A stretch of 5,495 bases of DNA from an archaeon (GTDB lineage Archaea > Iainarchaeota > Iainarchaeia > Iainarchaeales > Iainarchaeaceae): positions 1-5,495 of the forward strand of contig JANLGZ010000005.1 in the NCBI GenBank assembly GCA_024653905.1, in the 5' to 3' direction. The notes under the pieces are model-generated. The model worked only from the letters and a program-made list of their open reading frames with translations. It did not search any database and was not told the DNA's origin. A program made the translations under genes and the position numbers. Below, piece after piece: positions 1-4,350 of this stretch (position 1 is the first letter of the stretch; every line of letters begins with the position of its first letter).

Positions 1-708
1 ATCCAGAGTCAAAACTTGGTCATATGTGCCAATGTTAAGGGAATTTTTTTCTGCATAAAACAATAAAGAACCCTCTACAGGTTTTTTTGTATATATCGCA
101 AAACCAAAAGAGTCCTTTTCAGAAGCATTAATACTGAATGGAACCATGCTTCCGATTGATTCTTCAGGAACACTCTCATAACTGGTGCCGCTCATACTCC
201 CTGACTTGAAAAGCGGCTGGAAGGTACTTTTGTTTTCGTTAAAATAATACCCAAACACAAAATCTGAATCACCATTTTTGCTTAAGTAATTGGCAGTTCC
301 GATTAAAGTGGTTGTTGAAGCCAGAGAACTGAAATGGTTTGCAGTATAATTAGTTTGAAATTGGTCAGTATCACAATTATCACAAATGATTTCTGAAGGC
401 GGAGCTGGAGCAGTAAAATATTTTGAAGCATCATATCCGTTGTTGTTTAAAACACTATACAAATTCGCACCGTCTGCAGGTCCTGTGAACACAGTTTCAA
501 AAGTAGTGTCGCCTAAAGTATCAATATAATAACACTGAGGCACAGAACAGCACACTGCTTCAGCATCACAAGTTAAACCTCTTATATCCTGAGTTTTAGG
601 AACAGAACAGCTGGTATCGCATGTGCCTCCATTATCCGTGCACTCATTTCCAAAAACGACTGCCGAAAAAAGCAGTATTGCTGTTAAAAAAAGTATTTTT
701 TTTACCAT
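1..708 (-). CDS. Secreted cysteine-rich protein, possible DUF4114-like region; partial, C-terminus outside window
   Basis: The frame is open from an ATG at 708 to base 1 (236 codons) with no stop, so the C-terminus is missing. Residues 1-20 form a signal peptide (two lysines, a hydrophobic stretch, likely cleavage after VVFG), so the product should be exported. Residues 23-59 are a small cysteine cluster (C23, C30, C34, C47, C53, C54, C59), opening CTDNGGTC and ending in a CC pair followed by C59, which looks like a disulfide knot. C109 and C112 form a separate CDNC. The rest is rich in Ser, Thr, Asn and aromatics, as in beta-sandwich surface proteins. Residues 201-236 (FGFAIYT, then FYAEKNSLN, then TYDQVL) resemble the end of DUF4114 domains seen in surface proteins; that match is from memory and tentative. 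No ribosome binding site is visible, and a TATA-like box about 30 nt upstream suggests a leaderless or nearly leaderless mRNA. Function unknown; an adhesive or surface role is inference. Confidence 0.85.
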   Translation of the reverse strand, partial: MVKKILFLTAILLFSAVVFGNECTDNGGTCDTSCSVPKTQDIRGLTCDAEAVCCSVPQCYYIDTLGDTTFETVFTGPADGANLYSVLNNNGYDASKYFTAPAPPSEIICDNCDTDQFQTNYTANHFSSLASTTTLIGTANYLSKNGDSDFVFGYYFNENKSTFQPLFKSGSMSGTSYESVPEESIGSMVPFSINASEKDSFGFAIYTKKPVEGSLLFYAEKNSLNIGTYDQVLTLD

Positions 709-732
709 ACTCGTAAACTAAGGTGTATTCTT

Positions 733-745
733 CTATTTATATTTT
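733..745 (-). promoter_or_regulatory. TATA box of the secreted-protein gene
   Basis: Minus-strand AAAATATAAATAG, with its core centred about 30 nt before the ATG at 708, fits archaeal TBP spacing with transcription starting only a few bases before the start codon. Just upstream lie two direct copies of AGCAATT at 758-764 and 749-755, nine bases apart. They could be a regulator or TFB contact site, but this is weak. Confidence 0.55.
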
Positions 746-772
746 AATAATTGCTCAAATTGCTGTATATAG

Positions 773-792
773 AAGCCTCTGGCGAGAATTGA
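773..792. repeat. 20-bp direct repeat, copy 1 (tRNA-Thr 3' end)
   Basis: AAGCCTCTGGCGAGAATTGA on the plus strand occurs here and again at 926-945, where it forms the 3' end of tRNA-Thr. The repeat spans acceptor stem, T-stem and T-loop. The 133 bp between the copies hold the hairpin array. Confidence 0.9.
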
Positions 793-806
793 GCCCAGTG
801 CCACAG
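775..806 (-). pseudogene. Internally deleted remnant of tRNA-Thr
   Basis: Bases 773-792 are identical over 20 nt to 926-945, which is the acceptor and T-arm end of the intact tRNA-Thr plus two flanking bases. The copy then continues GAGCC at 791-795 and CCACAG at 801-806, which match the other end of the intact gene (986-990 and 989-994). The intact gene contains ATTGA twice, at 941-945 and 983-987. A deletion between these, plus a short extra segment around 796-802, gives the remnant almost exactly. It lacks the D-arm, the anticodon arm and one strand of the T-stem, so it cannot be a functional tRNA. The alternative reading is one attachment-site copy of an element that integrated at the tRNA 3' end. 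Confidence 0.6.
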
Positions 807-924
807 TTTCCCCTGCGGGACTTCCTTCGGTCGCGTCTGTGGGGTGCGATGGTTACATGACAAGACACGGTCTTGTTATGCCCCGCAAACTCAAAGTTTG
901 CGAGGGTCCCATCTGGCGATGGGA
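801..924. repeat. Array of abutting hairpins next to tRNA-Thr
   Basis: Four stem-loop units lie in a row. First, CCACAG (801-806) pairs with CTGTGG (837-842) and encloses small hairpins such as TCCC/GGGA (809-820). Second, 856-880 has an 11-bp stem with one G-T pair and a 3-nt loop. Third, 881-906 has 11 pairs (CGCAAACT/AGTTTGCG extended by CCC/GGG), a single bulged A and a 3-nt loop. Fourth, 907-924 has TCCCATC/GATGGGA with a 4-nt loop. Units two to four touch with no spacer, and the last ends 3 bp from the tRNA-Thr 3' end. GC content is about 57% by my count, well above the flanks. No reading frame of note is present. It could be a structured RNA, a processing or termination region for tRNA-Thr, or a small palindromic mobile repeat. 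Confidence 0.7.
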
Positions 925-925
925 T

Positions 926-945
926 AAGCCTCTGGCGAGAATTGA
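926..945. repeat. 20-bp direct repeat, copy 2 (inside tRNA-Thr)
   Basis: Second exact copy of the 20-bp sequence at 773-792. It covers the 3' end of the intact tRNA-Thr and the two bases just beyond it. Confidence 0.9.
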
Positions 946-998
946 ACTCGCGACCTCGTCATTACCAATGACGCGCTCTACCATTGAGCCACAGAGGC
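928..998 (-). tRNA. tRNA-Thr (anticodon GGT)
   Basis: A complete 71-nt cloverleaf. The 7-bp acceptor GCCTCTG/CAGAGGC pairs perfectly, followed by TG, the D-stem GCTC/GAGC and the anticodon stem CGTCA/TGACG. The loop TTGGTAA gives anticodon GGT, which reads ACC and ACU threonine codons. The variable loop is AGGTC and the T-arm is GCGAG-TTCAATT-CTCGC. No intron and no encoded CCA. It starts 47 bp after the stop of the lipoprotein gene on the same strand, so it may be co-transcribed or use the A/T-rich stretch around 1031-1040 as its promoter. No clear oligo-T terminator follows; the hairpin array begins 3 bp after the 3' end. Confidence 0.97.
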
Positions 999-1045
999 GT
1001 TAAAACATTAGGAATTAGCATTGGAAAACAATTAAAAAATCGATT

Positions 1046-1714
1046 TTATGATCCAGGGCATTGTGCACGTACATTGTTAAGACAAAAATCTTTGTATGCT
1101 CCGTCAGCCATGTTTTCGCAGGTGGAATTATCACATTTTTCCCTTGTCGCAGCCTGTATACAATCATTAATCGTATAGGTGTATGCATTGTATATTGTGG
1201 CGTGTTCGCATATTGCCGCGTCCTTTTTCTTCACAGCAACTCCAGAAACGCACTCGTTCATTTTTGACTCATTTTCAATTCTCTCGCACACTTCCCACTC
1301 ACTCTTTGCAGAAGCAACTTTTATGTAGCAGTTTGTTTGTTTTTCCTTGTCTGTGACTTCATTACAGAATGTTGCCTTTTGTTCTTTTACTGCATTTTCA
1401 GCATAACAATCATCCCTGACCTTGGTAACTGTGTAAACCGCACAGTTCTCTTTTTCTCCATCACCTGTTTCTATCTCACACTGGGTTCTTGTGGACACAT
1501 TATCTATCAATGCGCAGGTTCTTTGGTTGCCTGTGCTTTTTGCAACCGCAAGCAAACACACATCTGGAAAACTGGCTTTCATACAAATAGCGGGGTCCCC
1601 AGCAGCAACAGCTTTTTCCTGTGTTGTTTGACCATTCGGAACGTCAAAATCAAAACAGCCGGAAGAAAAAATAATCAAAAAAACAAGTGAACCAAAAACA
1701 ATATTTTTTTGCAT
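1046..1714 (-). CDS. Predicted lipoprotein with paired-cysteine C-x11-C repeats
   Basis: 222 residues. Residues 1-20 form a signal sequence with a lipobox-like end, IFSSGC, making C20 the likely lipidated or anchored cysteine; the mature protein would face outward. The body is built from paired cysteines: C44/C53, C67/C79, C91/C103, C117/C129, C143/C155, C169/C185 and C199/C211. Five of the seven pairs are exactly C-x11-C, and the central units repeat every 26 residues (C91, C117, C143, C169). Each unit reads roughly xxxCxxIxxxxxxxxCYxxxA, like a helical-hairpin repeat pinned by a disulfide. I have seen similar repeats in DPANN surface proteins but know no assigned function. The start has no ribosome binding site and lies about 23 nt after a TATA box. 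An oligo-T on the minus strand after the stop (1034-1039) may end transcription. The role is unknown; a repeat scaffold binding other proteins at the cell surface is inference. Confidence 0.9.
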   Translation of the reverse strand: MQKNIVFGSLVFLIIFSSGCFDFDVPNGQTTQEKAVAAGDPAICMKASFPDVCLLAVAKSTGNQRTCALIDNVSTRTQCEIETGDGEKENCAVYTVTKVRDDCYAENAVKEQKATFCNEVTDKEKQTNCYIKVASAKSEWEVCERIENESKMNECVSGVAVKKKDAAICEHATIYNAYTYTINDCIQAATREKCDNSTCENMADGAYKDFCLNNVRAQCPGS

Positions 1715-1729
1715 AATAAAAAAAAGGCA

Positions 1730-1743
1730 TTAAATATATTTAA
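1730..1743 (-). promoter_or_regulatory. TATA box of the lipoprotein gene
   Basis: The perfect palindrome TTAAATATATTTAA is centred about 23 nt before the ATG at 1714, inside the 35-bp gap after hisS. It suggests that the lipoprotein gene has its own promoter and a very short leader, rather than depending only on hisS read-through. Confidence 0.55.
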
Positions 1744-1749
1744 TTCTAC

Positions 1750-3000
1750 TTATTTAGGTTTAAGCATCTGCAAAACATCTGAAACATCCTCAAAAGAAAA
1801 TTCTTTCTCTTCCCTTGTTTGCGTGTTCTTAAGCCTGAATTTCTTTGCCTTAATCTCATTTTCTCCTAAAACAATCACAAAACCAATCCCTTTTTTTTCC
1901 GCATACTCAAAATTTTTCTTCATATTGCGCTGCATCAAATCAACCTCGACACCAATTCCAGTTTGCCTGATTTTAGAAGCAAGTTTGAATGCAATTGAAT
2001 ATGCCTCGTTTGAAAGAACTGCAATAAAAACATCAGAATTTGATCCGATTATAAGTGTTTTTTCAAGAGTATCATAAAGCCTGTCAACCCCGAAACTTAT
2101 ACCCACTGCAGGGTTATCCTGTCCGCCGTACAACTCAATCAATTTATCATAACGCCCCCCGGCTCCAACACTGGGTCCTTCTTTTAATTTTATTTCAAAA
2201 ACATTATCTGTATAATATTCCAAACCGCGTGCCAAACTCAAATCAAATTCAACCTCTTTCAAATTGTTTTCTTTTGAAAGTTTCAGCAGGGTTTCAAGTT
2301 CTTTTAATGCTTCGCTGTCTTTTAAATAATCTTTTGTTTGTTCAAAAGAATTAGCCTCAATTTGTCCTAAAATTCGTGTTTCTATTCCTTTTTCTTTCAG
2401 TTCCTTTTCCACTCCGTTTTCTCCGATTTTATCCAGCTTGTCCAGACTCCTGAAACAATCCTTAATTTGCTCTTGCTTTACTCCCATTTTTATTGAAAGT
2501 TCTTCCAAAACTTTTCTGTTATTCAAAACTATTTTGAAATCAAAACCTAATCCTCTCATAATGTCAGCAGATATCTGTATTATTTCAAAATCAGCATAAA
2601 CACTTTTAACTCCAACAATATCAATATCTGCCTGTGTAAATTCTCTGTACCTTTTTGCCTGCGGTCTGTCATATCTGTAAACCTGCCCGATACAATATCT
2701 CTTGAATGGTTTTCCAAGGTTCGGGTTTGTTGCAACTATTCTGCCAAGTGGAACTGTAAGATCGTATCTCAATCCTAATTCGCGATCGCTTTTATCTTTA
2801 AAATAATAAATTTCATCCTTTACTGCTTCTCCGCCCGAACCTTTAGCACTAAGTAAATCAAACTCTTCTACTATTGGAGTTTGAAGCGGTTCAAACCCGT
2901 AACTCTCAAACACCTTGCGGATGTAATCCTCAATGAATTGTTTCTTTTTCATTTGTTCTGGGAGAAAATCCCTCATGCCGCGGACTGTTTTGTAAGTCAA
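1750..3000 (-). CDS. hisS: Histidine--tRNA ligase (HisRS)
   Basis: 416 residues, full length for the class II enzyme that joins histidine to tRNA-His using ATP in the cytoplasm. The N-terminus has the family opening VRGMRDFLP (6-14). Motif 1 lies around 39-49. Motif 2 spans about 99-126, including GQVYRYDRPQAKRYREFTQ with its ATP-contacting arginines. The histidine-recognition stretch LARGLEYYT lies at 256-264 and GAGGRYD at 279-285. Motif 3 is VGISFGVDRL (299-308). The anticodon-binding domain runs from about 322 (DVFIAVLS) to the end. The start is a TTG at 3000, chosen because it gives the expected residues before VRGMRDF and has AGGT (3007-3010) six bases upstream; the next ATG is codon 9, inside the conserved opening. 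The gene follows tRNA-His on the same strand with 118 bp between them, so the tRNA promoter may also feed hisS. Confidence 0.97.
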   Translation of the reverse strand: MTYKTVRGMRDFLPEQMKKKQFIEDYIRKVFESYGFEPLQTPIVEEFDLLSAKGSGGEAVKDEIYYFKDKSDRELGLRYDLTVPLGRIVATNPNLGKPFKRYCIGQVYRYDRPQAKRYREFTQADIDIVGVKSVYADFEIIQISADIMRGLGFDFKIVLNNRKVLEELSIKMGVKQEQIKDCFRSLDKLDKIGENGVEKELKEKGIETRILGQIEANSFEQTKDYLKDSEALKELETLLKLSKENNLKEVEFDLSLARGLEYYTDNVFEIKLKEGPSVGAGGRYDKLIELYGGQDNPAVGISFGVDRLYDTLEKTLIIGSNSDVFIAVLSNEAYSIAFKLASKIRQTGIGVEVDLMQRNMKKNFEYAEKKGIGFVIVLGENEIKAKKFRLKNTQTREEKEFSFEDVSDVLQMLKPK

Positions 3001-3006
3001 TTGAAT

Positions 3007-3010
3007 ACCT
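3007..3010 (-). promoter_or_regulatory. Weak ribosome binding site supporting the TTG start of hisS
   Basis: AGGT on the minus strand, inside AAAGGT, sits six bases before the TTG at 3000. It is a partial match to the archaeal GGAGGTGA consensus and supports TTG rather than the internal ATG at codon 9. Confidence 0.5.
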
Positions 3011-3019
3011 TTGTTTTTG

Positions 3020-3053
3020 TGAGCAAAGCGAGCTCAGTCTGCCTGAAAGGCGG
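3020..3053 (-). other. Two small stem-loops in the hisS leader
   Basis: TGAGC (3020-3024) pairs with GCTCA (3032-3036). GCCT pairs with AGGC across 3041-3051, extendable by one C-G pair and one wobble. They lie 20-50 nt before the hisS start. They could shape the leader RNA, but no ligand-binding or tRNA-binding motif is recognisable. Confidence 0.4.
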
Positions 3054-3058
3054 TCTAT

Positions 3059-3112
3059 TTTTCTTTCTTTTCGACAACTTATCATTTTCTTTCTTTTTTA
3101 AAAGAAAGAAAA
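3059..3112 (-). repeat. Inverted repeat with a third arm between tRNA-His and hisS; candidate tRNA-His terminator
   Basis: TTTTCTTTCTTTT at 3085-3097 is a perfect 13-bp inverted repeat of AAAAGAAAGAAAA at 3100-3112, with a 2-nt loop. The same pyrimidine arm occurs again as a direct copy at 3059-3071. On the minus strand the order after the tRNA is pyrimidine arm, purine arm, 13-nt spacer, purine arm. The first pyrimidine tract, starting 7 nt after the tRNA, offers U-runs of the kind archaeal RNA polymerase stops at, so it may terminate tRNA-His partly. The pyrimidine arm can pair with either purine arm, giving two exclusive structures. Confidence 0.65.
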
Positions 3113-3118
3113 GGACAG

Positions 3119-3191
3119 GGCCGCAGCCGGGAATCGAACCCGGGTCCAGAGGACCACAACCTCTAATACTAACCACTGTACTACCGCCGCC
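3119..3191 (-). tRNA. tRNA-His (anticodon GTG) with encoded G-1
   Basis: 73 nt including the extra 5' G (3191) that marks tRNA-His; it pairs with C73 (3119) as HisRS requires. U8 and A9 are followed by the D-stem GTAC/GTAT, the anticodon stem AGAGG/CCTCT with loop TTGTGGT (anticodon GTG), a 4-nt variable loop GGAC and the T-arm CCGGG-TTCGATT-CCCGG. No intron and no encoded CCA. The acceptor stem GCGGCGG/CTGCGGC has one G-G mismatch at 3-70 and one G-T wobble at 6-67; the other pairs are regular. The gene lies immediately upstream of hisS in the same direction. Confidence 0.95.
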
Positions 3192-3218
3192 ACTAAAGTT
3201 TTTTGTCTGAGAATAGCT

Positions 3219-3226
3219 GTATATTT
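3219..3226 (-). promoter_or_regulatory. TATA box of tRNA-His
   Basis: AAATATAC on the minus strand is centred about 31 nt before the tRNA-His 5' end, which allows a leader of a few bases. It is the best candidate for the transcript carrying tRNA-His and possibly hisS. Confidence 0.5.
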
Positions 3227-3326
3227 GATTGAAAGAATCAGAATTGGTGATGAATATACTCACTATCCATGGTTTATTATTGGCTCTAATTATTTATTAA
3301 TGTTACTTTAATGGTCTCCCACACCC

Positions 3327-3333
3327 TTATATA
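3327..3333 (+). promoter_or_regulatory. TATA box of the two-gene micro-operon
   Basis: TTATATA is centred about 33 nt before the ATG at 3363. With normal archaeal spacing, transcription would begin within about 6-8 bases of the start codon, so the first small gene would have almost no leader. No ribosome binding site precedes that ATG. The rest of 3192-3362 is A/T-rich spacer with no supported gene. Confidence 0.6.
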
Positions 3334-3362
3334 CCTAAAAACATACAATTATTCTGGTTGCA

Positions 3363-3518
3363 ATGAATTCGATTTTGGAGAAAGTTCCTGATAATAAAAA
3401 GCATGCGAAAATCAAGGCACAGTATCATATATCTATTTTGAAAATCGCTTTGCATAAAACCGATAAGTTAAAATCCAAAATCAAGAAAAAAAGAAAACCA
3501 AAAATCGAGGTGAAGTAA
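3363..3518 (+). CDS. Small lysine-rich basic protein, unrecognised (51 aa)
   Basis: ATG at 3363 to TAA at 3516-3518. The product has 16 lysines, one arginine and three histidines in 51 residues and only five acidic residues (E6, D10, D34, E49 among them), so it is strongly basic. Residues 12-35 could form one amphipathic helix (KKHAKIKAQYHISILKIAL), and the tail from 37 is KSKIKKKRKPKIEVK, a nucleic-acid-binding type of tail. No signal peptide or membrane segment is present. A promoter at the right distance, a real ribosome binding site for the following gene inside its last codons, and the stop-to-start junction support it being expressed. It does not match ribosomal protein L39e or other small archaeal ribosomal proteins that I can recall. 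An RNA- or ribosome-associated role is inference from composition only. Confidence 0.75.
   Translation: MNSILEKVPDNKKHAKIKAQYHISILKIALHKTDKLKSKIKKKRKPKIEVK
3507..3513 (+). promoter_or_regulatory. Strong ribosome binding site inside the end of the first small gene
   Basis: GAGGTGA, seven bases matching the archaeal anti-Shine-Dalgarno, ends five bases before the ATG at 3519. It fixes the start of the 34-residue gene and is the best argument that this very short frame is translated. Confidence 0.8.
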
Positions 3519-3623
3519 ATGCCGCCAGGAAGAAGACCAGGAGTTATTTCCAGATTTCTACATACTTTAGGGTTTAAGGGTTCTGTAAGAGAGCGATATC
3601 TGAGAGAAGAGGATGATAAATAA
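3519..3623 (+). CDS. Micro-protein, unrecognised (34 aa)
   Basis: ATG at 3519 to TAA at 3621-3623; the start abuts the previous stop (TAAATG), so translation is probably coupled. The sequence begins MPPGRRPGVISRFLHTLG, goes on with FKGSVRERYLREE and ends DDK. It has six arginines and two lysines in the first three quarters and an acidic end, E30 to D33. The Pro-Gly-Arg N-terminus followed by a short amphipathic helix is typical of small proteins that insert into RNA or a larger complex, but I cannot name a family. No signal peptide or membrane segment. Dependence on an internal strong ribosome binding site and pairing with the basic 51-residue gene suggest that the two work together. Function unknown. 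Confidence 0.75.
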   Translation: MPPGRRPGVISRFLHTLGFKGSVRERYLREEDDK

Positions 3624-3638
3624 TTAAACAAGATTAAA

Positions 3639-3678
3639 AAGAAAAAGTGTAACAACAATTCACATTATACTTTTTCTT
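3639..3678. terminator. Shared terminator-like inverted repeat between convergent genes
   Basis: AAGAAAAAGTGTAA (3639-3652) pairs with TTATACTTTTTCTT (3665-3678), 14 bp with one G-U wobble and a 12-nt loop. In the plus direction the right arm gives a U-run after the micro-operon. In the minus direction the left arm gives U-runs after trkA. The right arm overlaps the last codons and stop of trkA, so both operons would end within about 40 bp. Confidence 0.6.
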
Positions 3679-4313
3679 ACCTTTTCAGCAACTTCTCTTT
3701 TTGCAAGAATAAGTATTTTTGAACCTACATTAATTACAGTATCTTTATCAGGAATAATCAGATTATCGTTTTCATAAAGCGCAACTATTGCAGAACCCGA
3801 AGGGTGTTCTATTTCACTTATTTTTTTGCCCACGATTTTTGATTTTTCAGTTATTTCAAGTTCCATTATTTCTGCCTGTCCTCTTGAAATAAAAGCAAGG
3901 TCAAGCACCTCTGGTTTTGTAATCAATTCTGCAATGTAACCTGCTGCCGCAGCTTCTGGGTGTATTACAATATCAATTCCGAGTTTTTTCAGAACCATTT
4001 CATCATAATCTATTTTTCCAATTCTTGTTGCAACATTTTTAGCCCCAAGTTCTTTTGCAAGAAGAGAAATAACCATGTTGGTTTCATCCTGTCCTGTTAA
4101 AGCAACAAGTGCATCGGCTTCTTTGATGCCTGCTTTTTCCAGGGTTTTGGTTTCTGTAGCGTCTCCTCTCTGAACTACTAAATCAAGTTCCCCTGAAATT
4201 TTTTCGCAACGCTTTTCATCTTTATCAATAATCACAACATCGTGTTCTTCATCTAAAAGAATCTGGGCAAGATAAAACCCCAAATCTCCGCCACCGACAA
4301 TTATAATATACAT
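3660..4313 (-). CDS. trkA: Trk-type K+ uptake regulatory subunit TrkA (RCK protein)
   Basis: 217 residues, the usual length of a single-unit TrkA/KtrA. This cytoplasmic subunit binds NAD(H) or adenine nucleotides and gates the TrkH channel. The N-terminal RCK_N Rossmann fold opens with VGGGDLG (6-12), a GxGxxG-type dinucleotide loop. It is followed by D30 at the end of the second strand (VVIIDKD), which should contact the ribose, then GDAT (50-53) and LTGQDETNM around 73-81. The C-terminal RCK_C domain runs from about 135 (LDLAFISRGQAEIMELEI) to 217 with the typical KISEIEHPSGSAIVALYEND stretch split across it. The start ATG at 4311-4313 is preceded by AGGTGA (4321-4326) at a 7-nt spacing. 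The gene follows trkH with 37 bp between, in the same direction. The stop overlaps the terminator repeat. Confidence 0.95.
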   Translation of the reverse strand: MYIIIVGGGDLGFYLAQILLDEEHDVVIIDKDEKRCEKISGELDLVVQRGDATETKTLEKAGIKEADALVALTGQDETNMVISLLAKELGAKNVATRIGKIDYDEMVLKKLGIDIVIHPEAAAAGYIAELITKPEVLDLAFISRGQAEIMELEITEKSKIVGKKISEIEHPSGSAIVALYENDNLIIPDKDTVINVGSKILILAKREVAEKVRKSIM

Positions 4314-4320
4314 TCAAAAT

Positions 4321-4326
4321 TCACCT
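4321..4326 (-). promoter_or_regulatory. Ribosome binding site of trkA
   Basis: AGGTGA on the minus strand, seven bases before the ATG at 4313. It is a strong site within the 37-bp trkH-trkA spacer and implies translation from a shared trkH-trkA mRNA. Confidence 0.75.
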
Positions 4327-4350
4327 AATAATGGAAGCGTCTATTCCTTT

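Noticed and set aside
801..924. CRISPR array
   Set aside because: The stems differ from one another in sequence, so there is no repeated unit with spacers, and no cas gene is nearby.
928..998. Split or intron-containing tRNA, as in some nanoarchaeal lineages
   Set aside because: Both tRNA-Thr and tRNA-His fold as complete cloverleaves with uninterrupted anticodon loops.
984..1690. Plus-strand open frames opposite the lipoprotein gene
   Set aside because: They are antisense shadows of a gene with a signal peptide and a regular cysteine repeat. They have no promoter or ribosome binding site, and one overlaps tRNA-Thr.
1709..2354. Plus-strand open frames opposite hisS
   Set aside because: They lie entirely antisense to a well-recognised HisRS, and the products have no recognisable features.
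3001..3118. T-box riboswitch before hisS
   Set aside because: T-boxes are bacterial, and no conserved T-box sequence or specifier loop is visible. The structures here are simple palindromes.
2997..3263. Minus-strand open frame of 88 codons over the tRNA-His region
   Set aside because: It runs straight through tRNA-His and the pyrimidine/purine repeat, and its product is low-complexity with no family features.
3249..3299. Plus-strand frame of 16 codons starting ATGAATATACTC
   Set aside because: It is too short, has no conserved feature, and GGTG touches the ATG too closely to act as a ribosome binding site. It lies in the divergent promoter region.
3363..3518. Ribosomal protein L39e or another standard small archaeal ribosomal protein
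   Set aside because: Length and charge are similar, but the sequence lacks the L39e pattern of aromatic and arginine residues near its C-terminus, and I recall no other match.
3425..3658. Minus-strand open frame of 77 codons opposite the two small plus-strand genes
   Set aside because: It has no ribosome binding site. The plus strand has matching promoter, ribosome binding site and stop-to-start signals, so the minus frame is the shadow.
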